DNA from: DASXBA01 sp036406475
GTDB lineage: Bacteria > Actinomycetota > Thermoleophilia > Solirubrobacterales > Thermoleophilaceae
DNA length: 36,536 nucleotides
Direction of reading: 5' to 3'
NCBI GenBank assembly: GCA_036406475.1
Contig: DASXBA010000191.1
Coordinates: 1 to 36,536 of the forward strand
Shown in pieces: positions 29,221 through 36,512 of this stretch. How positions within the stretch are numbered: the first letter of the stretch is position 1; each line of letters opens with the position of its first letter. A model generated the notes under the pieces. That model was given only the letters and a program-made list of their open reading frames with translations, was not told the origin of the DNA and ran no database searches. Both the position numbers and the translations under genes were made by a program.

Positions 29221-31438
29221 TGTCGCGGCGGCCGCCATCGCGGCGTCGGCCATTGCCGCCATCGCGGCGTCGGCCGCCGCCACCGCGATCGCCGGTGCCC
29301 ACCTTGGCGAGCTCCTCGGCCGACTTGCCCTCCACCTCGGGGTCGTTCGCGAGGCGCAGGCCGATTCGCCCGCGCTCGGGATCGACCTCGACGACCTTGA
29401 CCTCGATCTCGTCGCCGCGGTTGACCACGTCCTCCACGCTGTCGACCCGCTGGCCGCCTGGTGCCAGGTTCGAGATGTGGAGCAGGCCGTCCGTGCCCTT
29501 GGCGAGCTCGACGAAAGCGCCGAACGTGGTGGTCTTGACCACCTTGCCGGTGAACTCGTCGCCGACCTCGACCTCCTTGGTCATCTGCCGGATCCGGTCG
29601 ACCAGGGCGTCGCCCTGCTCGCCCGTCTGGGCGTAGATGCGGACGGTGCCGTCGTCGTCGATGTCGATCTGGGCGTCGAACTCCTCCGACAGCGCCCTGA
29701 TCGTCTCGCCGCCCTTGCCGATGACCGCGCCGATCTTCTCGGTGTCGATCTGGATCGCGCTGATGCGCGGGGCATACGGCGACAGCTCGGAGCGCGACTC
29801 GGGGATCGCCTCGTGCATCTTGCCGAGGATCGAGACCCGCGCCTCGCGGGCCTGCGTGAGCGCGTCGCGCAGGATCTCGAAGGTGACGCCCGAGATCTTG
29901 ATGTCCATCTGGAGCGCCGTGATGCCCTTCTCCGTGCCGGCGACCTTGAAGTCCATGTCGCCGAGGTGGTCCTCGACGCCGGCGATGTCCGTGAGGACGA
30001 TGTAGTCGTCGCCCTCCTTGATCAGGCCCATCGCGATACCGGCGACGGGAGCCTTGATCGGCACGCCCGCGTCCATCAGCGACAGGCTCGAGCCGCAGAC
30101 CGACGCCATCGACGACGAGCCGTTCGACTCGAGGATGTCGGACACGACCCTGATCGTGTACGGGAACTCGTCCACCGGCGGGATCACCGGCACCAGGGCG
30201 CGCTCGGCGAGCGCTCCGTGGCCGATGTCGCGGCGCTTGGGACCGCGCATGAAGCCCGCCTCCCCGACCGAGAAGGGCGGGAAGTTGTAGTGGTGGAAGT
30301 AGTGCTTGGTCTCCTGGAGGCCGAGCGTGTCGAGCCGCATCTCGTCACGAGTGGTGCCGAGCGCGGCCACCGAGAAGGCCTGAGTCTGGCCCCTGGTGAA
30401 GATCGTCGAGCCGTGCGTGCGCGGGGCGACGCCGACCTCGATCCAGATGTCGCGGATCTCCTCCGCGGCGCGGCCGTCGGGACGCTTCTTGTCCACGGCG
30501 ATCCGCTTGCGGATGATGTCCTTCTCGAGCGAGTCGAAGGCGAGCTGCGCGGCGGCGTGCTTCTCCTTGTAGTCCTCGGCCTCCTCGTCGCCTGAGAGGG
30601 CGGTTACCGCCTCCTCCTCGACTGCCTTGGTGGCGTCCTGGCGCTCGAGCTTGTCGACCACCTGGGTGGCGTCGTCGAGGGCCTTGCCGAACTTGTCCTT
30701 GAGCTCGCCGAGCACGGCCTCGTCGACCTTGGGCGGCTCGATCTCGATCTTCTCCTTGCCTGCCTTCTCGCGCAGCTCGTTCATCGCGCCGACGAGCTTC
30801 TTGATCTCGCCGTGGGCGATGTCGAGCGCGTCGAGGATCTCGGCCTCGCCGATCTCCGTGGCGCCGGCCTCGACCATCAGGATGGCCTCCTCGGTGCCCG
30901 CGACCACGAGGTCGAGCGGGCTCTCGAGCAGCCACTCCTCGTCTGGGTTGACGAGGAAGTTGCCCTCCTCGTCCTGGCCGATGCGCACGGCCCCGACGGG
31001 CTCGGGGAAGGGGATGTCGGAGACGGCCAGAGCGGCGCTGGCGCCGTTCATCGCGAGCACGTCGTAGGGGTGCTCGTGGTCGACCGACATCGGAATCGAG
31101 ACCAGCTGGGTCTCGCGATTCCAGCCCTTGGGGAAGAGGGGCCGCAGGGGCCTGTCGATCATGCGGGCGGTGAGGGTGGCCTTCTCGCCGGCACGGCCCT
31201 CACGACGGAAGAAGCTGCCGGGGATCTTGCCCGCGGCGTACATGCGCTCCTCCACGTCGACCGTCAGCGGGAGGAAGTCGACGTCGCGCGGGTTTCCGGC
31301 CGTGGCGGTGGACAGGACCTTGGTCTCGCCCGCGGTTACGACCACGGAGCCGCTCGCCTGCTTGGCGAGCTTGCCGGTCTCGAACTCGATCTCGTTCCCG
31401 CCTACCTCGACCGAGACGCGGCTAACTGCATCACTCAT
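29213..31438 (-). CDS. pnp: Polyribonucleotide nucleotidyltransferase (PNPase)
   Basis: PNPase degrades RNA 3'-to-5' with phosphate. The 741-aa protein has two RNase PH domains joined by a helical segment, with the active-site region LGDMDFKVAGTEKGITALQMDIK. A KH domain (about 556-622, IGAVIGKGGETIRALSEEF), an S1 domain (about 623-696, GKVVKTTTFGAFVELAKGTDGLLHIS) and a 45-residue tail ending in Gly/Arg repeats (GRRRDGGNGRRRDGGRRDRR) follow. The basic tail is likely to add RNA affinity. The start is ATG 31438 with GAAAGG. The leader contains a 6-bp hairpin. rpsO, normally the next gene upstream, is displaced by about 4.8 kb. Confidence 0.97.
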   Translation of the reverse strand: MSDAVSRVSVEVGGNEIEFETGKLAKQASGSVVVTAGETKVLSTATAGNPRDVDFLPLTVDVEERMYAAGKIPGSFFRREGRAGEKATLTARMIDRPLRPLFPKGWNRETQLVSIPMSVDHEHPYDVLAMNGASAALAVSDIPFPEPVGAVRIGQDEEGNFLVNPDEEWLLESPLDLVVAGTEEAILMVEAGATEIGEAEILDALDIAHGEIKKLVGAMNELREKAGKEKIEIEPPKVDEAVLGELKDKFGKALDDATQVVDKLERQDATKAVEEEAVTALSGDEEAEDYKEKHAAAQLAFDSLEKDIIRKRIAVDKKRPDGRAAEEIRDIWIEVGVAPRTHGSTIFTRGQTQAFSVAALGTTRDEMRLDTLGLQETKHYFHHYNFPPFSVGEAGFMRGPKRRDIGHGALAERALVPVIPPVDEFPYTIRVVSDILESNGSSSMASVCGSSLSLMDAGVPIKAPVAGIAMGLIKEGDDYIVLTDIAGVEDHLGDMDFKVAGTEKGITALQMDIKISGVTFEILRDALTQAREARVSILGKMHEAIPESRSELSPYAPRISAIQIDTEKIGAVIGKGGETIRALSEEFDAQIDIDDDGTVRIYAQTGEQGDALVDRIRQMTKEVEVGDEFTGKVVKTTTFGAFVELAKGTDGLLHISNLAPGGQRVDSVEDVVNRGDEIEVKVVEVDPERGRIGLRLANDPEVEGKSAEELAKVGTGDRGGGGRRRDGGNGRRRDGGRRDRR
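29231..29275 (-). repeat. 21-bp direct repeat coding the pnp GRRRDGG tail
   Basis: An identical 21-bp sequence occurs at 29231-29251 and 29255-29275, separated by ATT, so the period is 24 bp. It encodes the two GRRRDGG-type units of the PNPase tail. Perfect identity implies recent duplication; copy number may vary. Confidence 0.8.
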
Positions 31439-31453
31439 GTGTTTCCTTTCAGC

Positions 31454-31472
31454 GCCGCCTCCGGTTGGCGGC
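31454..31472 (-). promoter_or_regulatory. Hairpin in the pnp leader
   Basis: GCCGCC (31454-31459) pairs with GGCGGC (31467-31472) across a 7-nt loop, about 15 bp upstream of the pnp start codon. E. coli PNPase autoregulates through a leader stem; an analogous role here is only a possibility. Confidence 0.35.
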
Positions 31473-31532
31473 TTTCGTCATCAAATCCGTCGATACGAAT
31501 CCGCGCTGATGCTAGCAGCGGGTTCTAGGCCG

Positions 31533-34500
31533 CTAAGGGCGCCGGCCCCAGCCGTGCAGCAGGCGGCTGGTGGCGAGGCGCGTGCGCGTCAGGCGCTTCG
31601 AGGCGAGGCCGATGTCGGCGACCTTGCCCTTGTGGATCCGGAAGAGGATGCGGCTCTGCTTCCCGCTCACGACGTACCAGACGCTCGTGCCGACCTTGAT
31701 CCGGCGCTCGCCGTGCAGGCGCCTGCGGGCGGTCCGTGACCGGGTCCCGACGCCGACCTTCTTGACCTTGAAGCGCTTGGAGCTCGAGATGGCGAGGATC
31801 GCCTTGCTCTTGTAGCGCTTGCGCGTGCGGCGCGACCAGCGGCGGGTCAGCCTGTGGGTCGGGTAGGCGATGCGGAGGGAGCCGCCGCCCGCGACGCAGT
31901 AGCGGTCGATCTTGGCCCGCCCCTTGAGCCGCCTGCTCTTGATCAGCTTGCGCTGGCGCTTCCGGCTGCGCCCGAGCACCGCGGGGCCGACGCGCTTGCC
32001 CTTGATGCCCTTGTGCGCGGACACGCAGGCGACCGGCGCGCACTTGGAGAGGTCGAGCGTCCTGCTCTGGCCGCGCTTGATCAGGATCTCGCGGCGCAGG
32101 CCGACCTTGCCGCGGCCCTCGCAGGTGAGCGTCCAGTCCTCGGTCCTCGCCGGGGTGTACGCCGGCGGACCACCGAACGTCACCCGGCCCGTCCACGAGT
32201 CCGCCGGCGCCACGGCGGCGAAGTTCACGGCGCGGACCACGAACCTGTTGGGCAGGAACGGCTCGTTGATCGTGGTCTCCTCGAAGTTGGTGGTGCCCTG
32301 CTGCGACGAGCCGATCGGCTCGCCCGTGGCGTGGCCGGCGGCGTCGGCGCGGTAGATGAGCATGTCCCAGTCGCTGACGGGGGTGTTCCACTGAATCCGC
32401 ACGGTGGCGCGGGCGTTGTCGATCCCCGCCCCGCGCGGCACCGTGATCAGGTGGTCCTCGTAGCAGGACGGCGGCGGGGAGTCGGACGCGGCGCAGGGAG
32501 TGGTGGCGGCCGGGCCGTTGGAGGCGAAGTTGATGGCCGCGCTCGGCTTGCCGTGCGCGAGCCGGCCCTTGGCCTTGGCCACCAGCGGCCGCGTCGACGG
32601 GTTGATGTCCCAGGTGAAGCGCCCAGAGCTCGGCACGACCATCGTGCTGTCGAGGTTGTCGGTGAAGGTCCGTACGGCGCCCTCGTTGCCGTTCGCGTCG
32701 ATCACGGGCGAGGTCGGCGTCTTGAAGGTCTTGTGCAGGCGCAGCACGGCGCCGTCGGGGGCCTTGCCCGTCAGCAGCGAGTGCTGGGTGCGGTTGGCCA
32801 CGTTCTCGGCGGCGATGAAGTAGGCCTCGCGGTTGCCGTGCCCGTGCACCTTCCGGGCCAGCTCGGCGGTCCCGTCCCACTCGGCGGCCGCGGTTGCGAA
32901 GGGCGGGTGGAAGTTGGTCTGGCCGATCTCGAACGTGTAGCCGTAGCCGCCGGTCGAGAGGTAGCTCCAGTCCTCGGTCGTGCCCGAGGTGTCGTAGAGC
33001 TGGAAGCCGAACTGGCTCTTGTAGCCGTTCTGCGCGGCCATGGCGTCGCCGAGCTTCTTCATCGCGGCCTCGTCGATCGTCAGGCCCTGGGCCGAGACGC
33101 CCGGAGGCCGCAGCACCAGCCCGGCGTCGGTGTGGTTGGTGATCATCGTCGTCACCTGGCGGCGCGAGATCAGCCAGCGGACGTCGCGCGACTCGGGCTC
33201 GGAGAACGGGGCCGGGCCGCGGTAGTCCTGCGCCGTCGGATCGGTGCTCGCGCCGGGGCCGCCCCAGAGCGCGCCGTAGTTGCGGTTGATGTCCACACCC
33301 GGCTCGGCGAGGCCGAACGACGGCTGCGCGCAGTTGCCGGACGGGCTGTCGTCGATCAGCCGGCAGTTCTTGCGCCGGTACTCGTTGACGTGGGCGACGA
33401 TGTTGGCCGTCTCGACGGTGTCGTTGCCGCCGCGGCCGTTGCCTCCGCCCTCGTTCTGCCCCGCCTCGCGGCTCGCGTTGAAGCCGTCGGGGTTGACCAC
33501 GGGGATCACGATCGTCCGCTCCGCGCGCATGATCCGGCGGACGCGCGCGTTGCCGGCCCTCCAGCCATTGATCAGCTCATAGGCCCACTCGATCGTGTGC
33601 TCGCCGGCGGGCCACTCGCGCGCGTGGTGGAGCCCGAGCATGAGGAAGACGGGCCGGCCGTCGCGGGCATGGACGTTGCTCCCTATCTCGATCCCCTGGA
33701 GCGTCCGGCCCTCCCAGGTCTTGTAGGGCAGCGTGACCGGCCGCACGAGCGTCGGGTTCTCGCGCACGAGCTTCTTCATGTCGTCGCCGTAGTCGGCCAG
33801 GCGCCGGTAGGTGGTGCGGCGACTCGGGAAGGTGGAGGCCCGCGTCGTGGCGGCGAAGTGGGCGTCGGCGCGGCGATCGGCCCTGTCCCTGGCGGCGAGG
33901 TCGCTCACGAGCGTCCGGTAGACGAACTTCCGCCCGCGCAGCTTGCGCGCGTCCCCCGCGCCCTGGATGACCACGTCCGTGAAGCCCGGGCCCACGTGCT
34001 CGGTCACGTCCACTCCCAGGCCCGCCAGCTCCTGCCGGCGCGCGCGGTTGGGCGTGGACACGCGCACCATCGACGCCTTGGGCGCCTTGCGCGTGCTGAC
34101 CGCGTTGAAGTCGACGTCGAGGTCGACCTTGCTCGCGCCCGAGCGGCGGCATGCCTGGACCACGAGGCTCTCGCCCTTGGTCACGAGGCCCGAGGCGACG
34201 TCGTTCGAGCCGAAGTCGGCGGAGGCAGCGACCACGCGCCGGCTGGCCCGGTCGAACACGGCCACGTCCCAATCGGCCCGGCGGCCGGAGGCCGGCGTGA
34301 GCCGGGCGTTGATCCAGCCGCTGCCCGGTGCCGTCACCTGCTTGTGGACGCTCGAGCCCCGAGCCGCGCCGAGCTGCGCGTCGCAGGAGCGGTCGAGCGC
34401 CCGCCGCGCGCCGAGCTTCCCGCTCAAGAGGGGCCCGGCCTGGGCCGGCGCGGCAGCCACCAGTGCGGCCGCGACCGCAACGAGGACCACTGAGCGCTTC

Positions 34501-34535
34501 TTGTCGACCACCCCTGCCAAGGCGAGGTCCGGCAC
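31533..34535 (-). CDS. Secreted M14 zinc carboxypeptidase with C-terminal clade-specific module
   Basis: The protein has about 1000 aa (992 if it starts at GTG 34511). A signal peptide (DKKRSVVLVAVAAALVAAAPAQA) is followed by an N-terminal beta domain. The M14 catalytic domain spans about 235-560: zinc ligands His304 and Glu307 (LHHAREW) and His468 (ITNHTDAG), substrate residues in VDINRNY (Arg418), and catalytic Glu536 (YTFEIG). A PPC-like jelly-roll follows (about 670-790). The basic C-terminal module (about 860-1000) has DRYCVAGGGSLRIAYPT, ILAISSS, VWYVVSGKQSRILFRIHKGKVADIGLASKRLTRTR. I recall this module on many unrelated secreted proteins in Thermoleophilia. The role is probably extracellular peptide breakdown. 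It lies upstream of pnp on the same strand and diverges tightly from the hydrolase-like gene. Confidence 0.92.
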   Translation of the reverse strand: MPDLALAGVVDKKRSVVLVAVAAALVAAAPAQAGPLLSGKLGARRALDRSCDAQLGAARGSSVHKQVTAPGSGWINARLTPASGRRADWDVAVFDRASRRVVAASADFGSNDVASGLVTKGESLVVQACRRSGASKVDLDVDFNAVSTRKAPKASMVRVSTPNRARRQELAGLGVDVTEHVGPGFTDVVIQGAGDARKLRGRKFVYRTLVSDLAARDRADRRADAHFAATTRASTFPSRRTTYRRLADYGDDMKKLVRENPTLVRPVTLPYKTWEGRTLQGIEIGSNVHARDGRPVFLMLGLHHAREWPAGEHTIEWAYELINGWRAGNARVRRIMRAERTIVIPVVNPDGFNASREAGQNEGGGNGRGGNDTVETANIVAHVNEYRRKNCRLIDDSPSGNCAQPSFGLAEPGVDINRNYGALWGGPGASTDPTAQDYRGPAPFSEPESRDVRWLISRRQVTTMITNHTDAGLVLRPPGVSAQGLTIDEAAMKKLGDAMAAQNGYKSQFGFQLYDTSGTTEDWSYLSTGGYGYTFEIGQTNFHPPFATAAAEWDGTAELARKVHGHGNREAYFIAAENVANRTQHSLLTGKAPDGAVLRLHKTFKTPTSPVIDANGNEGAVRTFTDNLDSTMVVPSSGRFTWDINPSTRPLVAKAKGRLAHGKPSAAINFASNGPAATTPCAASDSPPPSCYEDHLITVPRGAGIDNARATVRIQWNTPVSDWDMLIYRADAAGHATGEPIGSSQQGTTNFEETTINEPFLPNRFVVRAVNFAAVAPADSWTGRVTFGGPPAYTPARTEDWTLTCEGRGKVGLRREILIKRGQSRTLDLSKCAPVACVSAHKGIKGKRVGPAVLGRSRKRQRKLIKSRRLKGRAKIDRYCVAGGGSLRIAYPTHRLTRRWSRRTRKRYKSKAILAISSSKRFKVKKVGVGTRSRTARRRLHGERRIKVGTSVWYVVSGKQSRILFRIHKGKVADIGLASKRLTRTRLATSRLLHGWGRRP

Positions 34536-34537
34536 TC

Positions 34538-34552
34538 TACCCGGATCGGGTA
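34538..34552. promoter_or_regulatory. 15-bp palindrome between divergent start codons
   Basis: TACCCG-GAT-CGGGTA is a perfect 6-3-6 inverted repeat. It lies 2 bp from the M14 GTG (34535) and 3 bp before the hydrolase-like ATG (34556). With only 20 bp between the genes, any protein bound here would affect both. It may instead act as an RNA stem near the ribosome site. Confidence 0.4.
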
Positions 34553-34555
34553 ACG

Positions 34556-35338
34556 ATGGCGAAGCTCGAGCTCACAGACGGAACGGAGCTGCACTGGCAC
34601 GAGCACGGTGCCGGCCCGGGCGCGCTCGTCTGCGGGATCGGGTACGGCTCGCCCGAGGCGTTCCAGGGTCTCATCGACGACCTCTCGAAAGACCACCGTG
34701 TGGTCGTGCCGGACCTGCGGGGCACCGGCGAGTCGAGCCGGCACGGTCCGTACGACATAGAGACGGACGTGAGCGACCTCGCCGCGGTGCTGGAGCGCGG
34801 CGGCGCCGTGGGGGTCGCCATCGGCCTGGGCGACGGCTGCCACCGAGCAATCGAGCTGGGTGCAGCGCGCCCGGATCTCCTCGGGTCCGTGATCATGTCC
34901 GGTTACGCGCCGCTGTCCCGCGGCGAGTTGCGAGCGGGGCTGAGTGGGTCCGGGCAGGTGCTGGAGGCGCTGGTCAAGCTCCTCGAGACCGACTACCGCG
35001 CCGGCCTGCGGACCATCATCGAGACGGGCAATCCCGGGCTCGACGAGGGCGCGATCCGGGAGCGCCTCGACAAAGCCGTGGCGCACTGCTCCCACGAAGC
35101 CGCGACCGCGCGGCTCCGCAGCTGGATCCGGCTCGACGTGCGCGACGCGGCGCGGGCGCTCGGCGACCGGCTCTGGGTCCTGCACCATGAGCGCAACCCG
35201 TGGTTCCCGGAGGAGCTGGCCGATGGAGTGTCCGACCTGCTCCCCGAGGCGCGGATCGAGAAAGTCGACGACGGGGCCCTCAGCCGTCCGGACCTGACGG
35301 CCGCGGTGGTCCGCCGGATCACCGGCGCAGCCGGCTGA
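34556..35338 (+). CDS. Alpha/beta-hydrolase-fold protein lacking the catalytic triad
   Basis: This 260-aa protein follows the alpha/beta-hydrolase plan: ELHWHEHGAGPGALVCGIGYG, HRVVVPDLRGTGESSRHGPYDIETDVSDLAAVLE, the elbow region VGVAIGLGDGCHRAIELGAARPDLLGSVIMSG, and the closing helix TAAVVRRI. The nucleophile elbow reads G-L-G-D-G, with Gly92 where Ser, Cys or Asp is expected. The usual acid position (RDP in active members) is Asn214 (HERNPWFP), and the usual GH near the C-terminus is Gly240-Ala241 (DDGALSRP). It therefore probably binds a ligand or partner rather than hydrolysing one. The start is ATG 34556, with no strong Shine-Dalgarno. The 3' end overlaps the convergent DsbA-like gene by 20 bp. 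Confidence 0.82.
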   Translation: MAKLELTDGTELHWHEHGAGPGALVCGIGYGSPEAFQGLIDDLSKDHRVVVPDLRGTGESSRHGPYDIETDVSDLAAVLERGGAVGVAIGLGDGCHRAIELGAARPDLLGSVIMSGYAPLSRGELRAGLSGSGQVLEALVKLLETDYRAGLRTIIETGNPGLDEGAIRERLDKAVAHCSHEAATARLRSWIRLDVRDAARALGDRLWVLHHERNPWFPEELADGVSDLLPEARIEKVDDGALSRPDLTAAVVRRITGAAG

Positions 35339-35816
35339 GGAGCTCTTCGCCCGGCACGCCCGGATGGGCGCTGCCATCGACGAACAGCATCGGCGTGGTG
35401 GTCACGCCCGCGCGGATCCCACTGCGGAAGTCGCGCTCGACCCGCTCGGCCACCTCGTCGGAGCGGCGGTCGGCCTCGAAGCGGTCGAGGTCGAGACCGA
35501 GCGTCTCGCAGCGCGCCCACAGGTGCGGGTCGTCCAGGTGGCCCTGGTCCTCGTAGAGGGAGTCGTGGAAGTCCCAGAAGCGGCCCTGGAGCGCGGCGGC
35601 CTCGGCCGCCTGCGCGAGCACCCGGGCGCGCGGGTGCTTCGACACCACCGGGAAGTGGCGGTAGACCCGACGCGCCGCCAGTCCCGAGAGCAGGCCGTGG
35701 GCCTTGGCGCAGTAGGGGCACTGGAGGTCCGCGTACTCGAGCACGAGGACGCCCTCGCCGCGGACGTGGTCGTCGGGCCCGGGCTCAGGCGGGGGCGTGC
35801 TGGTCCAGCGCGTCAA
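35319..35816 (-). CDS. DsbA-family thioredoxin-fold protein, cytoplasmic
   Basis: This 165-aa thioredoxin-fold protein has the redox motif CPYC at Cys33-Cys36 (LEYADLQCPYCAKAH). The helical insertion typical of DsbA/Thioredoxin_4 follows (RARVLAQAAEAAALQGRFWDFHDSLYEDQGHLDDPHLWARCETLGLD), with the cis-Pro loop VTTTPMLFVDG. There is no signal peptide, so a cytoplasmic or frankia-type disulphide role is inferred. The start appears to be TTG 35816, overlapping the peroxiredoxin gene by 32 bp; no alternative ATG or GTG precedes the domain. Adjacency to the peroxiredoxin suggests it could act as that enzyme's reductant. It is convergent with the hydrolase-like gene. Confidence 0.83.
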   Translation of the reverse strand: MTRWTSTPPPEPGPDDHVRGEGVLVLEYADLQCPYCAKAHGLLSGLAARRVYRHFPVVSKHPRARVLAQAAEAAALQGRFWDFHDSLYEDQGHLDDPHLWARCETLGLDLDRFEADRRSDEVAERVERDFRSGIRAGVTTTPMLFVDGSAHPGVPGEELLSRLRR

Positions 35817-36246
35817 AGATGAGGTTCGCGCCGGGGATCTCGAGCGGGGGCCCCTTGTGCACCCACTCGACCGTGAGGTCCGGGCCGATCATCACGAGCG
35901 CCCGCTTCGACAGCCCGTAGCCCTCGGCGTAGACGCCGAAGCGCTGCGACACCTCGCCCTTGGGATGGAAGTCCGCGAGCAGCGGGATCGAGATGTGGAG
36001 GTCGCGCTGGAAGGCGTTGTGGCAGTAGACGTTGTCCACCGAGACGCCGTAGAGCTGGACGTCGCGGTCCTCGAATTCCGGCAGCACTTCCTGATAGATG
36101 GAGAGCTGGTCGGTGCAGACCGGGCTGAAGTCGGCCGGATAGAAGACGAGGATCGTGCGCTTGCCGCGCAGGTCCTCCAGCGAGACCTCGTCGCCGTCCT
36201 GATCGCGGAGGGTGAAGTCGGGAGCCGGGCTGCCCGGCTCGATCAT
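35785..36246 (-). CDS. Peroxiredoxin (AhpE/BCP type)
   Basis: This 153-aa peroxiredoxin should reduce hydrogen peroxide and organic peroxides. The peroxidatic Cys44 lies in FYPADFSPVCTDQL. Cys75 (NVYCHNAF) could be a resolving cysteine or be inert; an AhpE-like one-Cys mechanism is also possible. Other features are GSPAPDFTLRDQDGDEVSLEDLRGKRTILVFY and VQLYGVSVDN. The start is ATG 36246, overlapping the rpsO stop as ATGA. The DsbA-like gene follows with a 32-bp overlap, making a likely rpsO-prx-dsbA-like operon, an unusual link of a ribosomal protein with redox genes. Confidence 0.92.
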   Translation of the reverse strand: MIEPGSPAPDFTLRDQDGDEVSLEDLRGKRTILVFYPADFSPVCTDQLSIYQEVLPEFEDRDVQLYGVSVDNVYCHNAFQRDLHISIPLLADFHPKGEVSQRFGVYAEGYGLSKRALVMIGPDLTVEWVHKGPPLEIPGANLIFDALDQHAPA

Positions 36247-36512
36247 CGCCGGAGCCCGAGCTCCTGGATCAGCGCGCGGTAGCGGTCGATGTCCCGGCGC
36301 TGGAGGTACTGGAGCAGCCGCCGCCGCTTGCCGACCAGCATCAGCAGCCCGCGGCGCGAGTGGTGATCCTTCTTGTGCTCGCGAAGGTGCTCGGTCAGCT
36401 CGTTGATGCGAGCGGTCATCAGCGCGACCTGGACCTCGGTCGAGCCGGTGTCGCCCGGTGCCTTGCCGTGCTTATCGACGATCTCGCGCTTTGCGTCTGC
36501 TGTGAGCGTCAT
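36243..36512 (-). CDS. rpsO: 30S ribosomal protein S15
   Basis: S15 is a primary 16S rRNA-binding protein (helices 20-22). The 89-aa protein has the full family length: LTADAKREIVDKHGKAPGDTGSTEVQVALMTARINELTEHLREHKKDHHSRRGLLMLVGKRRRLLQYL and IQELGLRR. The start is ATG 36512, with only 24 bp before the window edge, so the promoter is not visible. In most bacteria rpsO is followed by pnp; here peroxiredoxin, DsbA-like and M14 genes (and the opposite hydrolase-like gene) lie between them. S15 feedback control through its own leader cannot be assessed. Confidence 0.98.
   Translation of the reverse strand: MTLTADAKREIVDKHGKAPGDTGSTEVQVALMTARINELTEHLREHKKDHHSRRGLLMLVGKRRRLLQYLQRRDIDRYRALIQELGLRR

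Noticed and set aside
31854..34493. 879-codon plus-strand open frame opposite the M14 carboxypeptidase
   Set aside because: Shadow of the real gene; low-complexity Val/Arg/Gly/Ala composition, no domain, no ribosome site.
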